A stretch of 64,000 nt of DNA. It comes from Phocaeicola vulgatus ATCC 8482 (GTDB lineage Bacteria; Bacteroidota; Bacteroidia; Bacteroidales; Bacteroidaceae). Position numbers and translations under genes: made by a program. The stretch is from contig NC_009614.1 in NCBI RefSeq assembly GCF_000012825.1, forward strand, positions 4,030,001 through 4,094,000, read 5' to 3'. Of the stretch, positions 7,988 through 16,339 are shown in pieces (the first letter of the stretch is position 1; the number at the start of each line of letters is the position of its first letter). Under the pieces are notes generated by a model that searched no databases, had not been told where the DNA came from, and worked only from the letters and a program-made list of their open reading frames with translations.

Positions 7988-8665
7988 ATGAAAAAATTAA
8001 TTTGTTTTTTTACGATTTTCGTATTTTGGGGAATCACTGATAGTATAGCTCAGGGATTACATTTTGGGGTAAAAGCCGGTGTGCTTGGCAACAAAGCAAA
8101 TATTAGTGGCATGCGTGACCAGTTTAAGGAAGAGAGTTTGACAGGATTTCAAGTAGGGCCTATGTTGCAATATCAAACAGGATTTCATGGTATCGTTTTG
8201 GACTTTTCTTTGCTGTATGTAGAGCGTGGAATCAAACTGACAAATACCTCTAACAGACGTAGCGCTGACATTAAAACACAAAGTATTGATATTCCTATAG
8301 AACTGAAATGGGAAATGGGAATGTCAAATAATTTTGATTTGTTTTTGGGGGTCGGTCCTTCCTTTTCTTTTTTGGTAGACAAGGACAATTGGGGACGCAA
8401 ACTTGCTCATATAGCTGTGGATGTTATAGATAAGGATCTTCCATCTATGGGATGGCGTTCGACTGAAGTCGGATTGAACTTGGGAGGTGGAGTGAAAATT
8501 GTAAATCATTTAATGGTAAGTTGCTATTATAATATAGGATTAACCCAGTCTGCCAAGCATAATATAGGAGGCAATAAGCATGATGCCATAGATCAAATTT
8601 TTGATGGTGATGTATTCGAAAGCAAAAATAGATATTGGCAGTTATCACTTGCTTATGTGTTTTAG
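7988..8665 (+). CDS. Outer membrane beta-barrel protein (porin-like, PorT family type)
   Basis: 225 residues from ATG 7988 (MKKLICFF); ATG 7982 is equally possible. There is a signal peptide ending near SIAQ, then GLHFGVKAGV, alternating hydrophobic strands and a terminal aromatic strand ending YWQLSLAYVF. This is the pattern of OMP_b-brl_2 small barrels of Bacteroidota. The position right behind mscS suggests cotranscription. No enzymatic motif is seen; it is probably a structural or stress-related barrel of unknown ligand. Confidence 0.8.
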   Translation: MKKLICFFTIFVFWGITDSIAQGLHFGVKAGVLGNKANISGMRDQFKEESLTGFQVGPMLQYQTGFHGIVLDFSLLYVERGIKLTNTSNRRSADIKTQSIDIPIELKWEMGMSNNFDLFLGVGPSFSFLVDKDNWGRKLAHIAVDVIDKDLPSMGWRSTEVGLNLGGGVKIVNHLMVSCYYNIGLTQSAKHNIGGNKHDAIDQIFDGDVFESKNRYWQLSLAYVF

Positions 8666-8831
8666 TCAGATAATTGCGGATCGTTTTTAGCAATACAAAA
8701 CTAAAAAGCGGCTTTTATTATTGAGAAGGTTTGTAGTAAAACATCCAATAAAAGAGTCTGAATAACAAAGTGATTGCATCCGTGTGTGGAAAACACACGG
8801 ATAGCATGAATAAATAATTTTTTTTGCAAAA

Positions 8832-9590
8832 ATGAAATTATATATTTTGATTCAACAGTTATTGAGAAGAAAATTTGTTCAATATTTTGTTCTTTTCTTC
8901 ATTCTGATTTCAATTATAGCCGTCATTGCAAGTTCATTTGAAGAAATGGCCACATACAAAGTACTGTTATTCGGCATTACTTATGTGTCTTCTTTTATTT
9001 TTCTTATTGAATACACAGCCCGTATCGTATCTGCACCGGCACTCTATCCCGGTATGAAAACAGCAAAGGCACGTCTGAAATATACATTCTCTTTTTATGG
9101 TTTTGTTGACTTCGTGGCAGTACTGCCTTGTGTTCTTACCTATGCATACTGGGATACGGAAGTCGTTCATGTCATTATTTTACCCTATATCTTCATTATT
9201 TTTAAGTTAATACGGCACTCGCGATCTTTCCGAATTATCGGTATGGCTCTTGCTTCTGTCAGAGAAGAACTTGAAACAGCCTACACAGCTAGTTTCATTA
9301 CAATTTGCTTTTCCGCCATTTTGATGTATTATATTGAAAGGAATGCACAACCTGAAGTCTTTAAAAATATCGGTGACGGAATCTGGTGGGCCATTATTAC
9401 ATTTGCTACAGTCGGATATGGTGACATTTATCCCATTACCTTTTTGGGGAAATTATTGGGTTGTATTATTTGTCTGGTAGGTGTGGCAATGGTAGCCATT
9501 CCAACCGGTATCATTAGTTCTTCTTTTATCAATATCGTACAAAAGAAAGAACAAAGAGAGAAATTCAATAAGGAAGAGGAGAATAGATGA
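8832..9590 (+). CDS. Six-TM voltage-gated-type potassium channel
   Basis: 252 residues. Membrane segments fall near 17-35, 43-63, 88-104, 112-127, 152-168 and 207-228, with the pore loop between S5 and S6 carrying TVGYGD (193-198), the K+ selectivity filter. S4 is reduced: KLIRHSRSFRII (125-136) keeps four basic residues, so voltage sensing is plausible but weak. The family (ion_trans, Kv-like) forms tetramers in the inner membrane. It stands among an MscS channel and outer membrane barrels, which suggests an osmotic or ion homeostasis set. The last about 17 residues are a charged cytoplasmic tail. Confidence 0.9.
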   Translation: MKLYILIQQLLRRKFVQYFVLFFILISIIAVIASSFEEMATYKVLLFGITYVSSFIFLIEYTARIVSAPALYPGMKTAKARLKYTFSFYGFVDFVAVLPCVLTYAYWDTEVVHVIILPYIFIIFKLIRHSRSFRIIGMALASVREELETAYTASFITICFSAILMYYIERNAQPEVFKNIGDGIWWAIITFATVGYGDIYPITFLGKLLGCIICLVGVAMVAIPTGIISSSFINIVQKKEQREKFNKEEENR

Positions 9591-9753
9591 TAATAAAGTT
9601 CCCCAAAAACAACTGTTGGGGAGTATATTCTTTTCTTATAGATAATTTCTATAGTTATATGAAAAACTTTGGATTCTTAAAAATAAACCATATAGTCTTT
9701 AGAATGTGCATAACAAAAGTCTGCTTGAGGTGACAACGAACTTATAATTGTTA

Positions 9754-9761
9754 TATCTTTG
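9754..9761 (+). promoter_or_regulatory. -7 box upstream of the second barrel gene
   Basis: TATCTTTG fits TAnnTTTG and lies 58 bases before ATG 9819. I see no convincing -33 TTTG at the usual 19-21 base spacing. Confidence 0.45.
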
Positions 9762-9818
9762 CATTGTCATTGTTGAAGCAATGATAAAATAAATAATCTT
9801 TAATCAAAACTTATGATT

Positions 9819-10457
9819 ATGAAAAAAAGTATTTTAACCGTATTGTTTGCGTTAATCTGTACTATGGGATTTTCGCAGGTGTCTTTTAATGTAAAGGCTG
9901 GTCTTAACCTTAGTAGTTATATTGGTGAGAATTCAGATCACTCCGAATTTAAACCCGGAGCACGTATCGGAGTGGGGATGGAGTATCAGTTTAATGATAT
10001 GATATCTTTACAGCCTTCATTGTTTTTTTCGCAAAAGGGGGCAAAATATTCAAGTGGATTTGACGGAAATATAATAGATGCTGATGCTGATGTGAAAATT
10101 AACCAGCTCTATCTTGAACTGCCTGTTAACGTACAGTTTCGTTTTAATATTGCAGATAACACCAACCTTGTCATCGCGACAGGCCCTTATTTGGCTTGCG
10201 GAGTAGGTGGTAAGGCTAAATTCGATGGTGACGCATCCGTTGGAGGCATCCATATTAATGGTGATGACAAAATAGACACATTCGGTGATGACGGACTGGA
10301 TTACAACAGATTTGATGCAGGATGGAACATCGGTCTGGGTGTGGAGTTCGGAAAGATTCTCGTAGGTCTTGATACCCAACTTGGTTTTTGCAAGGTAATG
10401 GATGGCGATGCCCCCCATAATGCAAATATAGGCATTACTTTAGGATATAAATTCTAA
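9819..10457 (+). CDS. Outer membrane beta-barrel protein (porin family)
   Basis: 212 residues from MKKSILTV (ATG 9819; 9813 adds MI). Signal peptide ends at GFSQ, then VSFNVKAGLNLSSY opens a barrel with repeated strands (GARIGVGMEYQFNDMISLQPSLFF) and terminal NIGITLGYKF. It is the OMP_b-brl/porin-family type common in Bacteroides and a paralogue of the 7988 product in overall design. A loop at about 145-170 is rich in Asp/Gly. It is followed by a strong terminator, so it is the last gene of its unit. Confidence 0.85.
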   Translation: MKKSILTVLFALICTMGFSQVSFNVKAGLNLSSYIGENSDHSEFKPGARIGVGMEYQFNDMISLQPSLFFSQKGAKYSSGFDGNIIDADADVKINQLYLELPVNVQFRFNIADNTNLVIATGPYLACGVGGKAKFDGDASVGGIHINGDDKIDTFGDDGLDYNRFDAGWNIGLGVEFGKILVGLDTQLGFCKVMDGDAPHNANIGITLGYKF

Positions 10458-10474
10458 GCAAACTCTTTCATACC

Positions 10475-10520
10475 CCCCTCTCTAGTCTGTGCTGGTTTGC
10501 ACGGTTTTGAGAGGGGTTTT
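10475..10520 (+). terminator. Intrinsic terminator after the second barrel gene
   Basis: CCCCTCTC (10475-10482) pairs with GAGAGGGG (10509-10516) and TTTT follows. The gap to the next promoter (10521-10760) shows no gene. Confidence 0.85.
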
Positions 10521-10760
10521 ATTATAATTTTCACAACCGATGTCAGTTCTTGGCGAAAGTAAGAAAATAGCAGTAAGGTAGTTGAAAAAGTTAGAGACAT
10601 TCAGAAAATAGTATAAAGGCCGCTTTACCATCATGTATGCAGGTTATTTTATCATTATTGCCAGCAAGAAACCATTTAAAACAATCATTGGGAAGGAAAA
10701 AAGAAGTAGTTTTTTTATCAAAATGTAAAATTAGACAGTATCTAAATTCTCCATAAAAAA

Positions 10761-10790
10761 TTGTGTATTGCTTTTTTATATCTATATTTG
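10761..10790 (+). promoter_or_regulatory. Promoter of the His/Asp-tailed protein operon
   Basis: TTG at 10761-10763, 19 bases, TATATTTG at 10783-10790. It places transcription start just before ATG 10823 and excludes the upstream GTG at 10763 as start. Confidence 0.65.
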
Positions 10791-10822
10791 CAATTTCAAT
10801 AGTTTTATTGCCAGATTTTAAT

Positions 10823-11344
10823 ATGAAACGAATTCAAGTACTGTTATTATTTATAGTCATTTCTTGTTCCATGTTTGCACAAGACAGGCTTTCTCTGTTC
10901 ATAGGCAGGGCGAACAAGTATGCAGCTGTGGAGTTATCCGACTATCGGAAACGTTTATGCGTAGAATATAATATATCTAATCAATTATTGGATGATTATT
11001 ACAGAAGATGTGGTAGTAATTGGGGGAATGTCGGTTTGGCTCTTGAAATAGCAAAGACTTCCGGCAGGCATATGCGGGAGGTGTGTGACTATTACAAGCG
11101 TTACCACCGGAATGGCTGGAATCGTATATTGGTAGAGATAGGCATAAAACCAGGGTCGATGTACTATGATCCATTTTATGACAGGATTCGTTATCATAGC
11201 GAATGCTGGCGTGAACATTATTGCTCTTATTGTGACCATCATGATAAGCATCATCGCAAGCATTATAAAAAACACAAGCGTCATAAACATCATAAATGGC
11301 ACGATGATGACGATGATTGGGATGATGACGATGAAGACGATTAA
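10823..11344 (+). CDS. Secreted protein with His/Lys-rich and poly-Asp tail, unknown function
   Basis: 173 residues. A signal peptide (MKRIQVLLLFIVISCSMFAQ) is followed by a soluble region (21-135) that looks alpha-helical, with conserved-looking Cys (C46, C63, C88, C128, C134, C137). The C-terminus is striking: residues 139-160 are almost only His, Lys and Arg, and 161-173 are thirteen residues of which eleven or more are Asp/Glu. Such tails usually bind divalent metal ions or act as charged linkers. The start at 10823 is chosen from the signal peptide and promoter. The next gene, 21 bases on, encodes a barrel with a His/Asp-rich loop, hinting at a joint role. I do not recognise the family. 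Confidence 0.8.
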   Translation: MKRIQVLLLFIVISCSMFAQDRLSLFIGRANKYAAVELSDYRKRLCVEYNISNQLLDDYYRRCGSNWGNVGLALEIAKTSGRHMREVCDYYKRYHRNGWNRILVEIGIKPGSMYYDPFYDRIRYHSECWREHYCSYCDHHDKHHRKHYKKHKRHKHHKWHDDDDDWDDDDEDD

Positions 11345-11365
11345 CACACTTATATATTTTTAAAA

Positions 11366-11887
11366 ATGAAAAAGATCTTTATTTTTTTAGGACTGATGTT
11401 TGTCATGTTGAGCAGTACCTACGCTCAAAAAGGCAGACAGGCAATTGGATTTGGATTAAGTTACGGAACAGAAATTGAAAGTGCTGGATTGGGAATTAAA
11501 TACCAGTACAATATCACTAATCCTCTCCGTATTGAACCTTCATTCAATTATTTTTTTGAGAATGACAATGTAAGTATGTTGGATTTAAATGTGAACTTCC
11601 ACTATCTTTGTCCGGTAGCTCAAAGTGTCAAACTTTATCCGCTGTTTGGTCTGACCATGTCCAACTGGATGTTTGACATGCATGATTTGGATGTTGACTG
11701 GGATGGAGACCACGTCCATGTTGATGATGGGGGTAACCATAATGAATTCCGTATCGGGGTTAATCTCGGAGCCGGAGCGGAATTCGCTTTGGGACGTAAC
11801 TGGGCTATGAATGTTGAATTCAGATACCAATTGGTTGATGATTTTGACCAAGGGGTTATTAATTTCGGAGCTGCTTATCGGTTCTAA
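11366..11887 (+). CDS. Small outer membrane beta-barrel with His/Asp-rich loop
   Basis: 173 residues: signal peptide (MKKIFIFLGLMFVMLSSTYAQ), then barrel strands (AIGFGLSYGTEIE, LGIKYQYNI, LRIEPSFNYFF) and a final strand ending NFGAAYRF. Residues 103-127 form one insert dense in Asp and His (HDLDVDWDGDHVHVDDGGNH) that would be a surface or periplasmic loop. It is cotranscribed with the His/Asp-tailed protein. Outer membrane location is inferred from the barrel pattern; a role in metal binding is a guess from composition. Confidence 0.8.
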   Translation: MKKIFIFLGLMFVMLSSTYAQKGRQAIGFGLSYGTEIESAGLGIKYQYNITNPLRIEPSFNYFFENDNVSMLDLNVNFHYLCPVAQSVKLYPLFGLTMSNWMFDMHDLDVDWDGDHVHVDDGGNHNEFRIGVNLGAGAEFALGRNWAMNVEFRYQLVDDFDQGVINFGAAYRF

Positions 11888-11955
11888 AAACATATTAATG
11901 TGTCAAAACGAAAATGACTGCTCCTAAAAGTTACAGATAGTAATTATAACACTTA

Positions 11956-12000
11956 AAAGGGTCGTATCAAACTCTGTCTTGAGTAATGATACGACCCTTT
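11956..12000. terminator. Strong bidirectional terminator
   Basis: AAAGGGTCGTATCA (11956-11969) and TGATACGACCCTTT (11987-12000) are exact complements, with A-tract before and T-tract after. It ends the barrel operon. Confidence 0.9.
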
Positions 12001-12158
12001 CTTTAGTCTTTTAGGATGCTTAAATTTCAGATTATAAGTTTATGTTTTCAAAAACTGAGTTTTGTCTCTTGAACTTTATTAAAATCACTATTTCTAGGTA
12101 TTTCAGAATCTCTTTCAAACCTTTTACTTTGCAACAAACAAATTAAATGATTTGCTGT

Positions 12159-12662
12159 ATGAAAAAAATGGGTATAATTTATGGTTCCTCTACTGGAACT
12201 TGTGAGAGCATCGCACAGACAATAGCTGAAAAATTAGGTGTGGCATCAGTTGATGTAATTGATGCAAGTAAAATTACCACAGAAAAAGTGGAAAGTTATG
12301 ATATTTTATTGTTAGGGACTTCTACTTGGGGAGACGGTGAATTGCAAGATGATTGGTATGACGCCATTAAAACGATAAAGACTGCAGATTTGAATGGTAA
12401 AATAGTTGCTCTCTTTGGCTGTGGAGATTCAGAATCCTATTGTGATACATTTTGTGACGGTATGGGAGTTATATATGACCAGTTAAAGAATTCAGGTTGC
12501 ACTTTTGTGGGGGCAGTTTCTGCCGATGGGTATTCGTATTCATCTTCTATAGCGATAATCGATGGGAAATTTGTAGGTTTGGCTCTTGATGACGTGAACG
12601 AAAGTGGCAAGACTGAAGAACGTATTAACAGTTGGGTTGAAGAAATAAAGAAGAACCTGTAA
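12159..12662 (+). CDS. fldA: Flavodoxin
   Basis: 167 residues from ATG 12159 (MKKMGIIYGSSTGTCES); the ATG at 12147 adds MICC and is less family-like. The FMN phosphate loop is GSSTGTCES (9-17), the W-containing loop TSTWGDGELQDDW (54-66) and the 90s loop GCGDSESYCDTFCDG (87-101) complete the FMN site. It is a long-chain flavodoxin, a soluble one-electron carrier usually replacing ferredoxin at low iron. The next gene is 16 bases downstream, and in Bacteroidota flavodoxin is often paired with this DUF2023 gene. A -7-like TTACTTTG sits at 12124-12131. Confidence 0.93.
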   Translation: MKKMGIIYGSSTGTCESIAQTIAEKLGVASVDVIDASKITTEKVESYDILLLGTSTWGDGELQDDWYDAIKTIKTADLNGKIVALFGCGDSESYCDTFCDGMGVIYDQLKNSGCTFVGAVSADGYSYSSSIAIIDGKFVGLALDDVNESGKTEERINSWVEEIKKNL

Positions 12663-12678
12663 TTTTGACAATTGCCTT

Positions 12679-13023
12679 ATGATAGCTTCAGACATAAACC
12701 CGGTAGAATTGAAAGTATTTCTGAATCATATTTATGAATTAAAAAAAGGAGTACGTCAGATGGTACTCTATACTACCAAGAGGAAGTATGAAGATTTTGC
12801 TGTAAAACGGCTGATCAATCAAAAGATTAATTACATAATCCAGCCCGTGGGAAATGATAAAATAAACCTGTTTTTCGGTAGAAAAGAATGCATTAATGCC
12901 ATTCGTTTCCTAGTGAATCAGCCACTGAACAAATTGTCACCCGAGCAGGATTTTATTCTTGGAGCTATGCTGGGGTATGATATTTGTGCACAATGCAAAC
13001 GTTATTGCGACCGTAAAGTATAA
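12679..13023 (+). CDS. DUF2023 family protein, flavodoxin neighbour
   Basis: 114 residues, matching the conserved small family found next to flavodoxin in Bacteroidota and Chlorobi (DUF2023, assigned from the pattern VFLNHIYELKKGVR and the C-terminal LGYDICAQCKRYC). The end contains CAQC and a further Cys (C106, C109 and C113 by my count), a possible metal or redox site. Start ATG 12679 follows the flavodoxin stop by 16 bases, so the two form an operon. Function unknown; a partner or regulator of flavodoxin is a reasonable inference. Confidence 0.8.
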   Translation: MIASDINPVELKVFLNHIYELKKGVRQMVLYTTKRKYEDFAVKRLINQKINYIIQPVGNDKINLFFGRKECINAIRFLVNQPLNKLSPEQDFILGAMLGYDICAQCKRYCDRKV

Positions 13024-13165
13024 TAATCTCAATTTCACGTAGTTTTAAATGTAGTAGTAAAGGGGTGTCTGAATAATTTTCAGGCATCCTTTTTCACTTT
13101 TTATGTGAACCATCTTTTTATCTATTTTGTTGCATTATTAGCATAAACCTTAAAAATGAGAAGAT

Positions 13166-13336
13166 ATGGGTAAAGAAGAAAAGAAAAAGATGGAACAAAA
13201 GGATGAGCTGACGAATAGTGGTCAGCGGTTTCCTGTTGAACAAGTGTCCAATACTGGTAAGCCTACCAAGAAGCAGGTGAAAGCAGCGGTAAAAGAGTTG
13301 AATCCTGACGTGAACAGTTTAGGAAGTAGAGGATAA
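13166..13336 (+). CDS. Small basic hypothetical protein
   Basis: 56 residues (MGKEEKKKMEQKDELTNSGQ... ending DVNSLGSRG), very hydrophilic, rich in Lys and Glu, no signal or TM. The TKKQVKAAVKELNPDV segment looks like a short helix motif. It starts 142 bases after the DUF2023 gene and ends seven bases before the TTG and 19 bases before the ATG of the thioredoxin-like gene, so it is likely transcribed with that gene. I do not recognise the family. Confidence 0.6.
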   Translation: MGKEEKKKMEQKDELTNSGQRFPVEQVSNTGKPTKKQVKAAVKELNPDVNSLGSRG

Positions 13337-13355
13337 TTTAAAATTGAAAACAGTA

Positions 13356-13652
13356 ATGGATATAACTGGAAAAATAGAAGAGGTAAACCAGTCGGACTCA
13401 TTATTGCTGGTTGTGTTTTATGCGGATTGGTCTCCCCATTGTGAATGGATTGAACCGCTGTTACATGAATTTGAAAAACCGGTCAATATTGTAAGAGTCA
13501 ATATAGAAAGTAATCGGAAAGTAGCCGATGCCTATGAAATAGAAATAGCTCCCAGCTTTGTCCTCCAACGTAAAGGCAAGATGTTGTGGGAGAAAACTGG
13601 TGAAGTATTTCCAGGAGAATTAAGGGATGTCATTGAAATGTTCAAGAATTGA
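13356..13652 (+). CDS. Thioredoxin-like protein with altered active site (SPHC)
   Basis: 98 residues from ATG 13356; a TTG at 13344 would add four residues. The thioredoxin fold pattern is clear: SLLLVVFYADWSPHCEWIEPLL, then VNIVRVNIESNRKVADAYEIEIAPSFVL with the cis-Pro (IAPSF). The usual WCGPC is WSPHC, so only the second Cys remains and classic dithiol exchange is not possible. It may act as a monothiol reductase or chaperone-like protein in the cytoplasm. It sits near flavodoxin and directly after a small basic ORF. Confidence 0.85.
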   Translation: MDITGKIEEVNQSDSLLLVVFYADWSPHCEWIEPLLHEFEKPVNIVRVNIESNRKVADAYEIEIAPSFVLQRKGKMLWEKTGEVFPGELRDVIEMFKN

Positions 13653-13670
13653 GATCTGTACATCCAGATT

Positions 13671-13709
13671 AAAAAAGTTCCGTTGGTATACAGCTACGGG
13701 ACTTTTTTT
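13671..13709 (+). terminator. Intrinsic terminator before aspS
   Basis: AAAAAAGTTCCGT pairs with ACGGGACTTTTTT across TGGTATACAGCT, followed by T. Confidence 0.85.
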
Positions 13710-13721
13710 CTTGTAGGCAGT

Positions 13722-13752
13722 TTTGTACAATGGAAAACATATCGTACCTTTG
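13722..13752 (+). promoter_or_regulatory. Promoter of aspS
   Basis: TTTG (13722-13725), 19 bases, TACCTTTG (13745-13752), 28 bases before the ATG. An ideal Bacteroidota promoter. Confidence 0.8.
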
Positions 13753-13780
13753 CCAAACAATTGATTAAATTTAAGAATAT

Positions 13781-15544
13781 ATGTTCAGAAGTCATACTTG
13801 CGGAGAGCTCAGACTTTCCGATGCAGGCAAAAGTGTAACGTTGGCAGGTTGGGTACAGCGTGCACGTAAAATGGGAGGGATGACGTTTGTCGATCTTCGT
13901 GACCGTTACGGTATTACCCAATTGGTATTCAACGAAGCGGTGAATGCCGAACTTTGTGAACGTGCCAATCACTTGGGGCGTGAATTTGTTATTCAAATAA
14001 CCGGTGAAGTGAACGAACGTTCAAATAAGAATATGAATATTCCCACCGGTGAAATTGAAATTATCGTATCGGTATTGAATGTACTTAATTCAGCGGTAAC
14101 TCCTCCTTTTACGATAGAAGATAATAGTGACGGAGGTGATGATATCCGTATGAAATTCCGCTATTTGGATTTACGCCGTAATTGTGTGCGTAAAAATTTG
14201 GAACTTCGTCATAAAATGACAATGGAAGTGCGCCGATATTTGGACAGCAAAGGGTTTCTGGAAGTGGAAACTCCTATGTTGGTAGGTTCTACTCCTGAAG
14301 GAGCCCGTGATTTTGTTGTTCCTTCACGTATGAACCCGGGACAGTTTTATGCACTGCCACAGTCTCCGCAAACACTGAAGCAATTGCTGATGGTTTCCGG
14401 CTTTGATCGTTACTTCCAGATTGTAAAGTGTTTCCGTGATGAAGATCTTCGTGCAGACCGTCAGCCTGAGTTTACTCAGATAGACTGTGAGATGAGTTTT
14501 GTTGAACAAGAAGATATCATTTCCACTTTCGAAGGAATGGCAAAACATTTGTTCAAGGAGTTACGTGGAGTCGAGTTGAGCGAACCGTTTCTGCGTATGA
14601 CATGGGCCGATGCCATAAAATATTACGGTAGTGACAAACCGGATTTGCGTTTCGGCATGAAGTTTGTGGAATTGATGGATATCATGAAAGGTCATGGCTT
14701 CTCTGTTTTTGATGATGCGGCATATATTGGTGGTATCTGTGCGGAAGGCGCTGCAAGTTATACCCGTAAACAGTTAGACCAATTAACAGAATTTGTCAAG
14801 AAACCTCAGATCGGTGCGAAAGGTATGGTTTACGCCCGTGTGGAAGCTGATGGCAATGTAAAATCCAGTGTAGACAAATTCTATTCACAGGAAGTACTTC
14901 AGCAGATGAAGGAAGCTTTCAGTGCCAAGCCGGGTGACTTGATCCTGATTCTGAGTGGTCCTGATGCTATGAAGACCCGCAAGCAGTTATGCGAACTTCG
15001 TCTGGAAGTGGGACGTCAGCTGGGACTGCGTGATAAGAATAAATTTGCTTGTCTGTGGGTTGTTGATTTTCCGATGTTTGAGTGGAGTGAAGAAGAAGGC
15101 CGTCTGATGGCCATGCACCATCCGTTCACTCATCCGAAAGAAGAAGATATTCCTTTGTTGGATACAGATCCGGCTGCTGTTCGTGCCGATGCTTACGATA
15201 TGGTAGTAAACGGTGTAGAAGTAGGAGGTGGTTCAATTCGTATTCATGATTCACAATTACAAGCCAAGATGTTTGAAATTTTGGGCTTTACTCCGGAAAG
15301 AGCACAAGAACAATTCGGCTTCCTGATGAATGCATTCAAATACGGAGCACCTCCTCATGGTGGTTTGGCATACGGTCTTGATCGCTGGGTTTCTTTGTTT
15401 GCAGGACTTGATAGTATCCGTGACTGTATAGCATTCCCTAAAAATAATAGTGGACGTGATGTGATGTTGGATGCTCCCGCTGCTTTGGATCAATCACAAT
15501 TGGATGAGTTGAATCTGGTTGTTGATATAAAAGAGGATAAGTAA
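13781..15544 (+). CDS. aspS: Aspartyl-tRNA synthetase
   Basis: 587 residues, the usual bacterial length. An OB-fold anticodon-binding domain (about 1-110, [20 protein letters not shown]) precedes the class II core: motif 2 at 218-235 ([18 protein letters not shown]) and motif 3 GGLAYGLDR at 527-535, with the bacterial GAD insert between. It charges tRNA-Asp with aspartate in the cytoplasm using ATP. The gene has its own promoter and is followed by a hairpin terminator. Nothing is unusual. Confidence 0.98.
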   Translation: MFRSHTCGELRLSDAGKSVTLAGWVQRARKMGGMTFVDLRDRYGITQLVFNEAVNAELCERANHLGREFVIQITGEVNERSNKNMNIPTGEIEIIVSVLNVLNSAVTPPFTIEDNSDGGDDIRMKFRYLDLRRNCVRKNLELRHKMTMEVRRYLDSKGFLEVETPMLVGSTPEGARDFVVPSRMNPGQFYALPQSPQTLKQLLMVSGFDRYFQIVKCFRDEDLRADRQPEFTQIDCEMSFVEQEDIISTFEGMAKHLFKELRGVELSEPFLRMTWADAIKYYGSDKPDLRFGMKFVELMDIMKGHGFSVFDDAAYIGGICAEGAASYTRKQLDQLTEFVKKPQIGAKGMVYARVEADGNVKSSVDKFYSQEVLQQMKEAFSAKPGDLILILSGPDAMKTRKQLCELRLEVGRQLGLRDKNKFACLWVVDFPMFEWSEEEGRLMAMHHPFTHPKEEDIPLLDTDPAAVRADAYDMVVNGVEVGGGSIRIHDSQLQAKMFEILGFTPERAQEQFGFLMNAFKYGAPPHGGLAYGLDRWVSLFAGLDSIRDCIAFPKNNSGRDVMLDAPAALDQSQLDELNLVVDIKEDK

Positions 15545-15602
15545 GTTTTTTCCGCTTTTTATATAGGATATTGTATAAAAGGCCGATAACGGGACGATCC
15601 GA

Positions 15603-15653
15603 ACAAAGCGTAGTGAATGCTGTTTCAGCTAATTCGCTACGCTTTGTCTTTTT
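15603..15653 (+). terminator. Terminator after aspS
   Basis: ACAAAGCGTAGTGAAT (15603-15618) pairs with ATTCGCTACGCTTTGT (15632-15647) with one G-T pair, then CTTTTT. Confidence 0.8.
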
Positions 15654-15694
15654 GGTTTAAAGTAGTCCGATAAGCTGAAACAGCTTATAAACAT

Positions 15695-16246
15695 ATGAAG
15701 GAAGCATATAAAAAGTGTATGAAAGAGAAAAATACGATCAAGATAAAGAGTTATGAATCACCCTGCGGAGTGTTGCTGCTCGGTTCATTTGGCGGAAAAC
15801 TCTGCCTGTGTGACTGGCAGGTGGAAAAACACTGCGATCGTGTGAATCAACGGTTGAAGCGGGTATTGTGTGCCGAATTTGAAATAAGTACGTCAGAAAT
15901 AATCGAAGAATCAATAGAGCAACTCAACGAGTATTTTGCAGGACAACGCAAAGAATTTAGTGTGCCGCTTCTTTTTGTGGGCACGGATTTTCAGAAAACA
16001 GTATGGAATGAACTGTTAAAGATACCGTTTGGCAGGACAATGTCTTATGGTGAAATGGCCAGGCATATCGGGATGCCCCAAGCAGTTCGTGCGGTAGCCA
16101 ATGCTAATGGTGCAAATTCCATATCAATCTTTGCACCTTGCCATCGTGTGATCGGTAGTGATCACTCGCTGACAGGATATGGAGGCGGACTGTCCGCTAA
16201 AAGGTTTTTATTGGAATTGGAATCACAACCTCGGTTAATGTTATGA
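15695..16246 (+). CDS. Methylated-DNA--protein-cysteine methyltransferase (Ogt type)
   Basis: 183 residues. The C-terminal domain has TDFQKTVWNELLKIPFGRTMSYGEMAR (98-124, helix-turn-helix) and the acceptor site PCHRVIGSD (148-156) with Cys149. It removes alkyl groups from O6-guanine by suicide transfer. The N-terminal part (22-90) is the ribonuclease-like domain. ATG 15695 is used; ATG 15719 (MKEKNT) is a possible shorter start. It is a single gene between terminators. Confidence 0.92.
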   Translation: MKEAYKKCMKEKNTIKIKSYESPCGVLLLGSFGGKLCLCDWQVEKHCDRVNQRLKRVLCAEFEISTSEIIEESIEQLNEYFAGQRKEFSVPLLFVGTDFQKTVWNELLKIPFGRTMSYGEMARHIGMPQAVRAVANANGANSISIFAPCHRVIGSDHSLTGYGGGLSAKRFLLELESQPRLML

Positions 16247-16283
16247 GCAGACAAGAAACATTTCCAATGCTATAATAATAAAT

Positions 16284-16320
16284 AAAAAGGAATGGGTAGT
16301 GAAAATGCCCATTCCTTTTT
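16284..16320. terminator. Bidirectional terminator between convergent genes
   Basis: AAAAAGGAATGGG (16284-16296) pairs with CCCATTCCTTTTT (16308-16320). It serves the methyltransferase gene on the plus strand and the DUF4251 gene on the minus strand. Confidence 0.9.
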
Positions 16321-16339
16321 CTCATATCTTCTTAATGAA

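Noticed and set aside
11166..11363. 65-codon frame rich in Ile/Met over the His/Asp tail
   Set aside because: Frame shift reading of CAT/GAT repeats in the real gene.
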